From: a virus | Direction: 5' to 3' (one strand) | Length of the DNA stretch: 44,150 bases | Virus record (IMG/VR): IMGVR_UViG_3300037189_030749 | Location: 1 to 44,150 of that record | Shown here: piece after piece, positions 15,735 through 25,300 of the stretch | Layout: the number at the start of each line of letters is the position of its first letter | Position numbering within the stretch: the first letter of the stretch is position 1 | Made by a program: the position numbers and the translations under genes | Notes under the pieces: model-generated | What the model saw: the letters and a program-made list of their open reading frames with translations, nothing else | What the model was told of the DNA's origin: nothing | The model's database searches: none

Positions 15735-17592
15735 AGTTTATCTGGCTATATGCATTAATGCGAGTGACCCAATGCCAGTTTACCAGGTTTACTACCAAGG
15801 TACTGCGTGTCTTTGCATAAAGCACGTCGATATTCCATAATTTGATCTCTATGGGACCAGATGCACCAGCTTTCACTTGCAGGGGGCTAACCAGGCTATC
15901 CTGGCCGCTTATCTGCAAGAAATTCTTATCGCCACCAGAGAATCCGGAATTAACCACCCTGTATTTGTTGCTGCCAGCATCATTGATGGTTACTAGACCG
16001 CTATAATTCTCATTGGTGGTGATCTCGGTGAATTGCATCCATATGGTGGCACTGTAAAAATCAAATGGATCGGTTATGGTCAGCACAGTATGTGCGGTAT
16101 ATGCTGCTTCACCTGAGGGGAACTCCACTGCTGTGGTATATGGCACAGTATTGATTCCATTGACAACACTAGCAGCAACTGGAGCATCTATCCACTGAGC
16201 GATGGTACCGTTGGTACCTAATACTTTGTTGGCTTTGTTAGTCTGATCAGGCAATACTGCTGGTGTCAACCAGGCTAATTTGTTGTTGTTGCCCAGGCCC
16301 AATACAGCACCTGGTGATCCGCCACCCACGCTTATGGTGTTAGCTAGACCCAGATCCACATTGCCTCTCACTGTGAGCAGTTGCATGTTAGGCAAAGCCG
16401 TGATGAGATATTGGACAGGGTCAGTGACAAACCTGGCTTGTATGGCCTGTTGGCTATAGATGCTGCTGTTGGCGCTACCGTTGATATTACCTGAGATGGT
16501 GCTAGTTACAGCTAGCCCAGTGAGTGTACCCAGGCTGGTGATGTTTGGTTGTGCTGGGGTCAGGATGTTTCCTGATATTGCTTGTGTCTGTAGTGTACCT
16601 GTGACCAACGTACCCACAGTGGCAGTACCAGTTACAGTGATGCTGCTCAGGTTACCTAAACTGGTTATGTTAGGTTGTGGTCCTGGCCCCAATACGCCGT
16701 TAAGGATAGCAGCAGTGACATTGCCTGCCGTGATAGCACCTGTGACATCCAATGATGTCAATGTGCCCAGGCTGTTTATGTAAGGCTGGTTATTGGTAAG
16801 GATCAGTCCATTGATGCCTTTGCTGGCACTAAGCACATTAGCACCAAAATTATTATTGACTTGGAAATTATCAGCCACTAGACTGGTAAAGCTGCCAGGA
16901 TAACGCAATCCACTTTGGTTAATAGGACCAGTGATATTACCAAAAAAGTCCTGTGCTGTGACTCTGACAGCTGTGACTTGTGTAAAGGCAGCTACATTTG
17001 GCACACGATTACCTATGACGCCATTGAAATAACCTGATATGTCAGGTGATTTTATGCTTGTGGCAGTGACACTGGTAAATGCACCAGTATTAGGGGCAGT
17101 TAGTCCTATGGGACCAGTATAATTTCCACTGGTGCTGTTATTAGCAATGACATTACCTATCTGAGCTTTGTTATAGATGAAGCTGTCTGTTACGATCAGA
17201 TTCTTGATCACTGCATTCACAGCACTGAGATTGATCACTGACAAGTTTGCTATCACTGCACTGTTAGCAGTCATGGCATCAGTAACCAGATTGGTATTGG
17301 TGCTATTCTGGCCAACTATCACGAATCCCGGCTTGCCATTAGCACCGCCGTTACTAGTCCAGACGTACAATGTTTGCTTAGTTTTACTAAACCAAAGTTG
17401 CCCCACTAAAGGATTTTGGGGTGGGATCGTGTTGGCATAATTTTCCAGCTGACGTATGCTGTTTCCAGCAAAAACAGTGGCATAATCAGCATAACCTTTG
17501 CCTACCAGCGTGGTACTGTAGGTTGTGTTCAATGTACCGTCAGTTACTGTTACTAATGGTGTTCCGTCAGTGAGATTAACGCTATAGGTCAT
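15733..17592 (-). CDS. Tail fibre with shared N-terminal module and ITSLGTL beta repeats, 619 aa
   Basis: Residues 1-85 are the shared attachment module (TTLVGKGYADYAT, LVGQLWFSKTKQTLYVWTS). Residues about 110-400 are a chain of short beta repeats; the units PYINSLGTLTSLDVTG, QPNITSLGNLSSITVTG and QPNITSLGTLTGLAVTS recur with IL-N-GVLGPG-type spacers, a pattern typical of beta-helical phage fibre shafts. The last 200 residues, starting near VLGLGNNNKLAWLTPAVL, form a separate globular part with strands such as SATIWMQFTEITT and IEIKLWNIDVLYAKTR; I do not recognise this tip. Promoter GATAAATA lies in the 28-base gap upstream and GAGG serves as ribosome binding site. The gene's TGA stop overlaps the promoter of the next gene. 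A receptor-binding fibre is likely; the target is unknown. Confidence 0.82.
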   Translation of the reverse strand: MTYSVNLTDGTPLVTVTDGTLNTTYSTTLVGKGYADYATVFAGNSIRQLENYANTIPPQNPLVGQLWFSKTKQTLYVWTSNGGANGKPGFVIVGQNSTNTNLVTDAMTANSAVIANLSVINLSAVNAVIKNLIVTDSFIYNKAQIGNVIANNSTSGNYTGPIGLTAPNTGAFTSVTATSIKSPDISGYFNGVIGNRVPNVAAFTQVTAVRVTAQDFFGNITGPINQSGLRYPGSFTSLVADNFQVNNNFGANVLSASKGINGLILTNNQPYINSLGTLTSLDVTGAITAGNVTAAILNGVLGPGPQPNITSLGNLSSITVTGTATVGTLVTGTLQTQAISGNILTPAQPNITSLGTLTGLAVTSTISGNINGSANSSIYSQQAIQARFVTDPVQYLITALPNMQLLTVRGNVDLGLANTISVGGGSPGAVLGLGNNNKLAWLTPAVLPDQTNKANKVLGTNGTIAQWIDAPVAASVVNGINTVPYTTAVEFPSGEAAYTAHTVLTITDPFDFYSATIWMQFTEITTNENYSGLVTINDAGSNKYRVVNSGFSGGDKNFLQISGQDSLVSPLQVKAGASGPIEIKLWNIDVLYAKTRSTLVVNLVNWHWVTRINAYSQIN

Positions 17593-17607
17593 GTTCTTGC
17601 CTCAGAG

Positions 17608-17615
17608 TATTTATC
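17608..17615 (-). promoter_or_regulatory. T4-type late promoter for the 619-aa fibre
   Basis: GATAAATA in the 28-base intergenic gap, 16 bases before the start codon, followed by a GAGG ribosome binding site. Confidence 0.7.
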
Positions 17616-17620
17616 GGCTG

Positions 17621-18556
17621 TTAGCCCACGAGCCTGATGCTAAATCCACTGTTGCTGTCATTTATATGAGCATTGCTACTGGCACTGATCATGAATTGCA
17701 ATACATCGCCAGCAAAACAGTTGAGGAATCCCCTGATGCTCAGTTGTTGTTGGGTGCTTGTGGAATGTTTGTTCTCTGCGATGAGACCAGTATAATCCTG
17801 GTTCTGCCACCACATTACCCGGTGTCGATCATAACCTGTGGCGCCGCCCAGTGTCTGGACATATCCATGCACCTCATATGTGCCGTCCACAGGGCATTGG
17901 AACACCCCGCCACCAGGAGTGCTGAGCCAATATCCACCATTATTCACAGGCACATAGACTGCATCATATGTGCTGGGCACATCGATTCCTGATCCTGAAA
18001 AATATCCGGTACCAAATGTGTTCACACGATAATTGGCACACACACAAGCATTGTATGGAAAATTGATCTGGCCCTGGTAATTGGTTTTAAGCACCGTGGT
18101 GCCCTGTACTTGCAGATCAAATTCCTTGGCTTCGGCACGTAGTTGCCCAGGATTGCTCAAGATAGGACCGATCACTGTGAAAGCGTTATTGTAGTATACG
18201 CTCAACTGTAGATTGTTGGTATCCCACCATAGATCGCCATTGTTTACCAGCAAAGGTTTATTGTCTGATTGGATCATGCCAGTGAGCGATTGCCAATAAG
18301 CCTGCGTGGGTGTTACCCTGTAAACTTTTATGTTCTGGCTGTTGAGATCATACCATAGCTGCCCTTGTACAGGATAGTTAGGAGCACTGGTATGTGCGAA
18401 ATTTTCCAACAGGTATACCAGGTTCTGATCGAATATCTCACCATAAGCTGGATAATTCTTTCCCACTAATACCAGGCTGGTGCTTTTCTCATCTAGTGTG
18501 CCGTCAGCTATGTTCACGAGTGGATCTGTGTTGCTACGTTTGATATAATAGGTCAT
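17621..18556 (-). CDS. Tail fibre with shared N-terminal module and C1q-like tip, 311 aa
   Basis: Residues 1-90 are the shared module (LVLVGKNYPAYGEIFDQ, VQGQLWYDLNSQNIKVY). After a short linker with the strand ILSNPGQLRAEAKEFDLQ, residues about 170-311 look like a C1q/TNF-type jelly roll: a FNTFG-like entry strand (YRVNTFGTGYF), then VFQCPVDGTYEVHGYVQ, matching the C1q core that reads roughly FxCPxxGxYxF, then FAGDVLQFMI and a final SGFSIRLVG strand. C1q-like trimeric tips occur in phage and bacterial surface proteins and bind carbohydrate or protein ligands. Its ATG overlaps the stop of the 209-aa gene (ATGA), so the two are translationally coupled. Shortest of the four paralogous fibres. 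The C1q call is from pattern only. Confidence 0.8.
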   Translation of the reverse strand: MTYYIKRSNTDPLVNIADGTLDEKSTSLVLVGKNYPAYGEIFDQNLVYLLENFAHTSAPNYPVQGQLWYDLNSQNIKVYRVTPTQAYWQSLTGMIQSDNKPLLVNNGDLWWDTNNLQLSVYYNNAFTVIGPILSNPGQLRAEAKEFDLQVQGTTVLKTNYQGQINFPYNACVCANYRVNTFGTGYFSGSGIDVPSTYDAVYVPVNNGGYWLSTPGGGVFQCPVDGTYEVHGYVQTLGGATGYDRHRVMWWQNQDYTGLIAENKHSTSTQQQLSIRGFLNCFAGDVLQFMISASSNAHINDSNSGFSIRLVG

Positions 18557-19182
18557 GCTGAAACACCCAAGTTGGTCAAGCTCTGGATCCTGATGGTATA
18601 ATCCACTTGTATCTGCCTGTTGAGGCTCTTCTGTATGGGATGGAATATCACATGTGTTAATAGCATACCTGGATTGGCTGTGATGCCGTAATCATCAGTG
18701 GTGGTGCCAGCATAGCTTTTTATGCCCATCTCATCAAAAACATAAGTGTCATTTACCAGATAACTGTTGTCGAAAGCCAACTGATCACTGGGCTCACCGT
18801 AATCCAACACACAACTGATGAACAGATCAGTGTACACTTGCCCAGGAGTATGTCTCACCTGTATGTTGTTGCGTGTGGCATCAGTATTACTGCTCTGGTA
18901 TTGGTTAACGATCTTTTTATAAGTCTGGTTATACAAGCTGCTGTTGCTGCCTTTGGTGTTGGTGGGCAGATATGTTATCACGCCAGTGTTGTCTATACTG
19001 GTACCACCATTTCCAAATACCATCTCACTGACAAAACCTTGCCCGCCATTCACGAGGCTTTGGGCAATGGCCAGACTGAAGTTTTCATAATGTATGGCAT
19101 TGTGATCGTGATAAAAAATGGTGCCATCTGTGGGACTCCAGATCTTAACGTCGCCGGTTATTTGCAGTGGCAAGTGGTTCAT
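18553..19182 (-). CDS. Conserved baseplate/fibre adaptor candidate, 209 aa
   Basis: Begins with a short beta motif, GDVKIWSPTDGTIFYHDHNA, followed by IHYENFSLAIAQSLVN, a head pattern I recall from virion proteins of T4-like marine phages. The middle holds VSEMVFGNGGTSIDNTGVIT and LYNQTYKKIVNQY, the later part YTDLFISCVLDYGEPSDQ and YVFDEMGIKSY, and it closes with a beta strand containing QIQVDYTIRIQSL. No enzyme motif is visible. It is locked by 4-base ATGA overlaps to the 51-aa gene upstream and the C1q-tipped fibre downstream, and lies between the giant baseplate protein and the first fibre. Such a place fits an adaptor that joins fibres to the baseplate, but this is inference. Real gene: near certain. 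Confidence 0.75.
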   Translation of the reverse strand: MNHLPLQITGDVKIWSPTDGTIFYHDHNAIHYENFSLAIAQSLVNGGQGFVSEMVFGNGGTSIDNTGVITYLPTNTKGSNSSLYNQTYKKIVNQYQSSNTDATRNNIQVRHTPGQVYTDLFISCVLDYGEPSDQLAFDNSYLVNDTYVFDEMGIKSYAGTTTDDYGITANPGMLLTHVIFHPIQKSLNRQIQVDYTIRIQSLTNLGVSA

Positions 19183-19334
19183 GCGCGGGTTTCCAGTAAT
19201 ATTTGTCCTGATTCACCATCAGTTATCTTGAGGAACCCTTGTAACAGGATGCCACTGGATTCTTCTGGCAGATCTTCAACAACATTCTGTTGTTGTGGTG
19301 TATTATTTATCTGTGATTCCTGCTGCGAATCCAT
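19179..19334 (-). CDS. Overlapping 51-aa gene between giant protein and 209-aa protein
   Basis: Short gene fitted exactly between its neighbours: its ATG shares one base with the TAA of the giant gene (TAATG), and its TGA overlaps the ATG of the 209-aa gene (ATGA). The protein starts MDSQQESQINNTPQQQNVVE, a polar, disordered-looking head, and ends with a beta-hairpin-like GFLKITDGESGQILLETRA. That tail resembles the motif GDVKIWSPTDGTIFYHDHNA at the head of the next protein: KI, then a turn with DG or SG, then a second strand. It stops just where the neighbour continues into NAIHYEN. Double coupling and the shared motif make a real gene likely. A GATAAATA sequence lies within it. Function unknown; perhaps a small baseplate component. 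Confidence 0.72.
   Translation of the reverse strand: MDSQQESQINNTPQQQNVVEDLPEESSGILLQGFLKITDGESGQILLETRA
19304..19311 (-). promoter_or_regulatory. Possible late promoter inside the 51-aa gene
   Basis: GATAAATA within the 51-aa gene, about 120 bases before the 209-aa start. It could drive the 209-aa and C1q-tipped fibre genes after the very long giant gene, but may be coincidental because it is coding sequence. Confidence 0.35.
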
Positions 19335-22300
19335 TATGCGCTCCTGATATATCTGGCTTGTATACTGTCCGATTCATGCAGTGTCTGACCAGGTTTGATC
19401 CATAGATGACCTTGTCTCAATTTCTGCCCATTGGCTACAGTGACCAACTGTCCGGCCTTGTTAGTTATCACCACATCTATCAGCTGTGTAAAGATGCTGA
19501 AACCTGGTGTGCCAGTCAATGTGATTCCTGTGGCATCATTACCCGTATCAGCAGCAATCACGCCAGTGAAGGCAGTGAGTGCATTTATGGATGTGACTAT
19601 CCTTGATCTATTAGTGGCAGTATTTGTTGTCAACAACAGGTTGACTATGGTGCCATTTATCAAGATCTGGGTGCTGGTACTGGCCGAGGGTGCAGTCATG
19701 GCACTACCAGGCACAACGGTAATTGCACTGAGTGGACTGGTACCTTGCTGGAGACCAGTATATCCCAGATCAGCACCGTTGCTGTCAGTAAATCCACCAC
19801 TTATATCCACAACTATATCCTGGCCTATCAGATCACTCAGTTTGATGCCAGTGGTATCACTGCCACTGTCTATGGCTGTGACCCCGGTGATGCTGCTGAC
19901 AGCATTTATGGCATTGGTTATCTTGCTGCGATTAGCTGTGATATTGGTTGTGAGATAGCCTATGCTTATGTCCTGCCCATCTATCCTGATGCTGCCAGTT
20001 ATCTCAGTACGCGGTGCAAGCATGCTGGTTCCAGCAACAACATTCACAGCAGCAAATGATCCCAATGTCAATCCCAACCATGTGGCATCTATGCCTTCAG
20101 TCAATAATTCTGTCTCTGTGCTCTGTGGTATGTTCATCATGTCGCTGGCATCTTGAAGTATGCTGAAAGTGTCATGCCTATCTGCTGCTCCAGTTCCAGC
20201 CGTGCCCCTTCTGAGTAATCCCAAGCGGCTGTTGGCCAGATCCTTGACTCCATATGTTATGCGTTCACCGTTGACAAACACCACACCAGGTTTGTTCACA
20301 CTGGGATCACTGTCTGCCAACCTGCTGAGATCTGCCACATATATCCACTCATCCGCCTGATACAGATCTTGTGTGAGATAGGTCATATGGTCCTGTTTGA
20401 TCACCTGGTATGTGGTGGTATCAGTGAGATCCTTGAATATCCTGAACTTGCTCCAACGGTTGCGGTTGGCACTGCCGAATGCTCTAACCACGATGATGTC
20501 AGCATCAGCAATATATTGATCGAATATGATCCTGTTCTTGCCTATCAGGCGATAATCCAGATATGGCATTTGTAACATGCCGTTGATGGTTATCATCACT
20601 GCACCTGGATCTTCTATATCCACAGGCAACACGAATGGCAAGTCGGTCCTGATCTGGGATAACTCGTTATCGAAAGGACTGTCATCCAGGATATCGCCAT
20701 CGAACCCTGCGTTAACATTGACATATGTGCCCATGTTATTTCCAGTGTACACCCAGGTCTTGAGATCTATCATGTCGTGGTTTGTCAGTGTTAACACATG
20801 CACACGATCAGTGTCATGTAATCCCAAGCTGGGATCGATAGTCACTGAGTTGGTGCTGTGTATGCGATAATCGCTGTAACTGCTGTCACTGATTATGATC
20901 TGGCTACCTGGTAACGGAGTCACATTGAATTGTATCTGGGGCCATTGGCCTGCCACACGTACTACCTGATATTCTATGCGATTCTTCATGGTAATACCAT
21001 CTACTACCACGACAATGTCGCTGTCCCGTATCAGATTGAGATTGGAAACATATCTAAGCTGGCTGAGACTGAATTTGCTGGTCATGCCATTGGCAGTATA
21101 ATAAGCCTGGCTGCTGGGTGTCAGATAGGTGTTGTTTACTCTCACGATGGTATGTACTATGGCTGGTTCTTCCTGCAATACCGGATCAGCCAATACCAGG
21201 TTGTAATTGACTGGAGCGCCTGCTGATGTGGAATAAGTGTATTCGTTTATACGAGCATAGCTACGCAGTCCGTTATCATAACCATAGCTGTGCAATGATA
21301 TCTCATCATTCAGCTTGGGCTTATGTGCCAATGTGACCAACACACCATTATCAGTCTTACTCAGGGTAAAGTCAGTATAATGATCTTGTTGTATGCGCAC
21401 ATACACCTGTTTGCAATCGACCAGGCTGACATCTGGCAGCAGGAATGTCCTGGTGACGCCGTCACTGATATATCTGGCATTGCTGCTCTGTGCAAATCCC
21501 GTGCTACCCCAGATATTGATCTGCAGAGTAAGGCCAGCAACTGCTGGATTAGTCAATATGACATTCTTTCCTGACAGATCCAATGTGTAATCCAGATCCA
21601 GGTCAAGTGGTCCATATTTTTCCACCGCCACCCAGACAAACTCGCTGCCTGCCTGAGGCAGTGAAACATCGCTCCAACTGTAAACTTGTTGGATACCATC
21701 TGACACATACGCCACCTGGCGTATCTCAGGATTGATATAATGTGTGAGCATATATGTGGCGCTGGTAGTCACTGTTATGTCCAGTGTATCCATCAATCTG
21801 CCTGGCAACAATTCTTCAGGTGCTGGCACATTATTGGCATCCACGAATTGGCCGCCTTCAGTGATGATATCTTCTGGCCTGATACCCAGCATCTGGTCTG
21901 TGAATTGGCTGGTATAGATGGTATCTATGGCTTGTGGACCACGTATGATATCCAATCCCAGTTCATCACGATATACAGGATCATATGGAGCCTGATCATA
22001 AGCTGGCTGGTCATATCCGCTTGCCTGATCGAATCCTGGTCCTATCACTTGCACACCAGCATGCTTGATACCGGCCATCAGTTGGCTGAGATCACGACCA
22101 GCTTTGCCTGGACCAGTCTGGTAATAACTCCAGATACGGTCAGCAGCATTGTCCAACCAATTGCCTGCATAAGGTCTCAATTTAGCAGCATCGAAATCGT
22201 TGCCACTGACAAAACTTTCAGTAACCACATAGGCCACTGGTCCAGTATGATCCCACAGGCTGTCACGATAGATCACCACATCTTCCTTGTTGTAACTGGT

Positions 22301-25300
22301 GTCAGGTGTCCATATCCTTATTATCATCAGTCTGAAGTTCAGCATGTTGAACCGGTTGTTGCTGACATGGTCCACCACACACCTGAATGCTGGATCGATG
22401 TAACTCACCACCTGATCCAATTTGTAACTGGTATCAGGTTTCCAATCTTGTACCTGATTGCTGTAGGTATATCTGTCGAATTTCAGCTGGGTCTTGATGT
22501 TCCTGGCCAGGCCCAATCCCAGGTGTACCGCAGCAACAGCAGGCGTGTCATTTATGCCAGTGATGGTCACTGATGCTTGTGTATATCCTTTACCAGGATC
22601 GGTCACTGTGATCTTAGTGATCACACCGTTAACCACGGTTGCTTTGGCCTTGGCACCAGTACCATTGCCATATATCTTGACGCTCACTGTGCTGGCAATA
22701 TATCCTGTTCCAGTGTGTATCATACGAACACGCTCTGCACCATAAGCATGGTTATTGAGCCAAGGTGCATACACTGTACGGGCCAATGCTACCTGATCTA
22801 TCTGGTTGTTAAGTTGTGGACTACGATACCTGCTGGCATCTATATTGTAATAAGGCTGCAGATCAAAATCCGTTATGTCCAGTTGAGCCACGTCTGGATT
22901 TTGCATGTTGTCGTATCTGGCCACATATTTTTTCAGATACACATGGAAAGGTTTGATCTCCTGGAAGAACTCGCTTATGCTGTCCTGTATATCTGGCAGG
23001 AACACTGGAAGTTGATCCAGTTTTCTCACTCTCTGATACATGTCCACCAGGCTGGTTTTCATGACCCAATCTGCATCCAGGGTCTGGCTCAGTTGCAGGT
23101 TCATCAGGCTACGCATGATGGATTTGAGATCAGTACGGAATTCCTGGGTCATCAGATGTTCTATCACAGCTTGGAATATCACGCTTACTTCTTTATTGCA
23201 ATCTTTGCCATAACTGGTGCTGTCCAAACTGCTGCCGTCCAGGCCCAGACCATTCTGGCTGTTATCCCATAGGTTGTCGCTGAATGACACAGTGGCACCT
23301 TGTTGAGCCAACAATGTCAGACCGTTGCCAGTTACCAGGCACATCTTCCAACCACCAGCATCACTATTACGGATGTATATGACATCCCCTAATGCCAATG
23401 GTAGGTTGTTGATCTCACCTTCATTATCGATGTTGTAATTGGTCTTGGTATCCTGTGTATATTCAGGACTATACCAATCAGTACTGGTCCAATACTTCCT
23501 GACATCATAGGTCTGTACTCTCACCAGGTACCAATAAAATTTATTCTGTGGATCTTTTCTCAGTTCCCTGATGCTCCATCCACCAGACACATCTGAATCT
23601 TGGCTTACAAGTACCTTGGCACCCAAGGTGTATAATCTCTGATCCAGGTAACCCAATTCTGTCAGATCCTGGACGCTTGTGACATAATGGCTGCTGTCTG
23701 GCACTGGATCATGGCGACCCAGAGCAGCCAAGAAGCTGGGCCTGATCAACGTGATGCAGACATTCTTACAGAATTCATTCAGTTGTAAGAAATAACTCTG
23801 GCGTGCCTGGTATAGATCACCAAACACTGTCTGCCTGGGTCTCACACTGGTGCCGTATCGTTGTTTTTCCGGCAATCTGGTGTCAGGCACAGGCCTGTCC
23901 TGATCGTCCTGCCCAGATAGGCTGTGGCGTATCTTGTCATAGATTTCTTGGTTAGTTCCCAGATCGCTGCCATCGTCGAACACCGCCCATTCACTGTGAG
24001 TGACACTTGTATCTGACTCACTTGTGCGTAATATCAGGCTGGTGTCTGAACCTATCAGGCCCTGGCAATTATATAATCCCAACAAGTTTGTGTCAAGCAC
24101 ACTGATATACGCCTGATCCTGCTGTCTGGGACTGGCTAATATCTGTTCCATCTCTATGGTGCTGACGTCGTTGAGATTGCTATTTCTCACCCAGAAATAA
24201 TAACGCACCTGTGCTGCACCAGTGATATTGTCCACGATGGTGCGGGTACTGTACACATCTGTCTGTACATACAAGGGCTTGGTTTTACCATTGGCTGTGG
24301 AAAATTCCAGTGGCGGAACATCAGATTCTATCCACTGATAGATGCTGATGCTGCTGTTGGGGAAAGCATTGTTCCAGGTATTCAGTTTGAAGATGATGTC
24401 ACCCTGATCCTGATCCATCAATTTGATGTTATTGGTATCCCACCAAGTTTGTCCCACTTGTTGGTATCCCCAACTGCTTCTTTGATCTGTATTAAAAGTC
24501 AGTCTGTTGGGCGCATTGGTATAAACTGCTGGATCGGTATTACTGATGTAATTTAGTTTGCTGGCCACTGTGGGAGCAAATTTGCTATGCAAAGGATCCA
24601 GCACTATCAGATCTTGCATCTTGGTACGGGTATTACGATCATAAAGATAAGCATGCGTGATACGGCTGCTGTCATATTCTGCACCTTTGCGTCGCAATGT
24701 CTTCCATACACGTTCAGCAACGGGATTCTTGTAGATGTATAATGTGCCCTGTGGTTGGTCGTTGACATTGCCACTGGGGCTGCCGATGGCTAACCAATTT
24801 TCACTGATAGCTACACCTGTGCCAAATTTGCTCTGTGTGGACAGATCTTTATGGCTCAATGTGCTTGCGTACACATATTTGTCTGGTCTGTCAGTGTCGC
24901 CAGGTCCCTGCAATTCATATAGATAGGCTGTGCCACTACGATAGGTCTTGTCTTTGAGGTCCACTAATGTGCGATTATCGAATGTCAATGCACCATTATC
25001 GAATGTTGTTATCTTATAGTTGTCACTTACGCTAGTTCCCACCAGCAGCAGTTGCCCATCAGGACTCAATGTTATCCTTTCTCCGAATTTTTCTGTGTCC
25101 TGGGTCAACGGGCTCAGTATAAGCTGGCTATGGTTCCAGGAACTCATGCCCAACAGAGACAACACATCTGTCAATCCATTACGTAGGCGCATGATAGCTG
25201 GAGGTGCTGCTATTATTTGTATCTTGCTGGATACCAGAGCAGCAGATATTCCCAGTATACCAGCATTGTTTATGGTATCCAGGATATCCTGTGTGCTGCC

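Noticed and set aside
22863-23069. Antisense or shifted frames of 60-300 codons across the giant gene, on both strands.
   Set aside because: They share no protein motifs, lack ribosome binding sites and have no coupling to neighbours; they are chance frames in a gene with skewed codon use.
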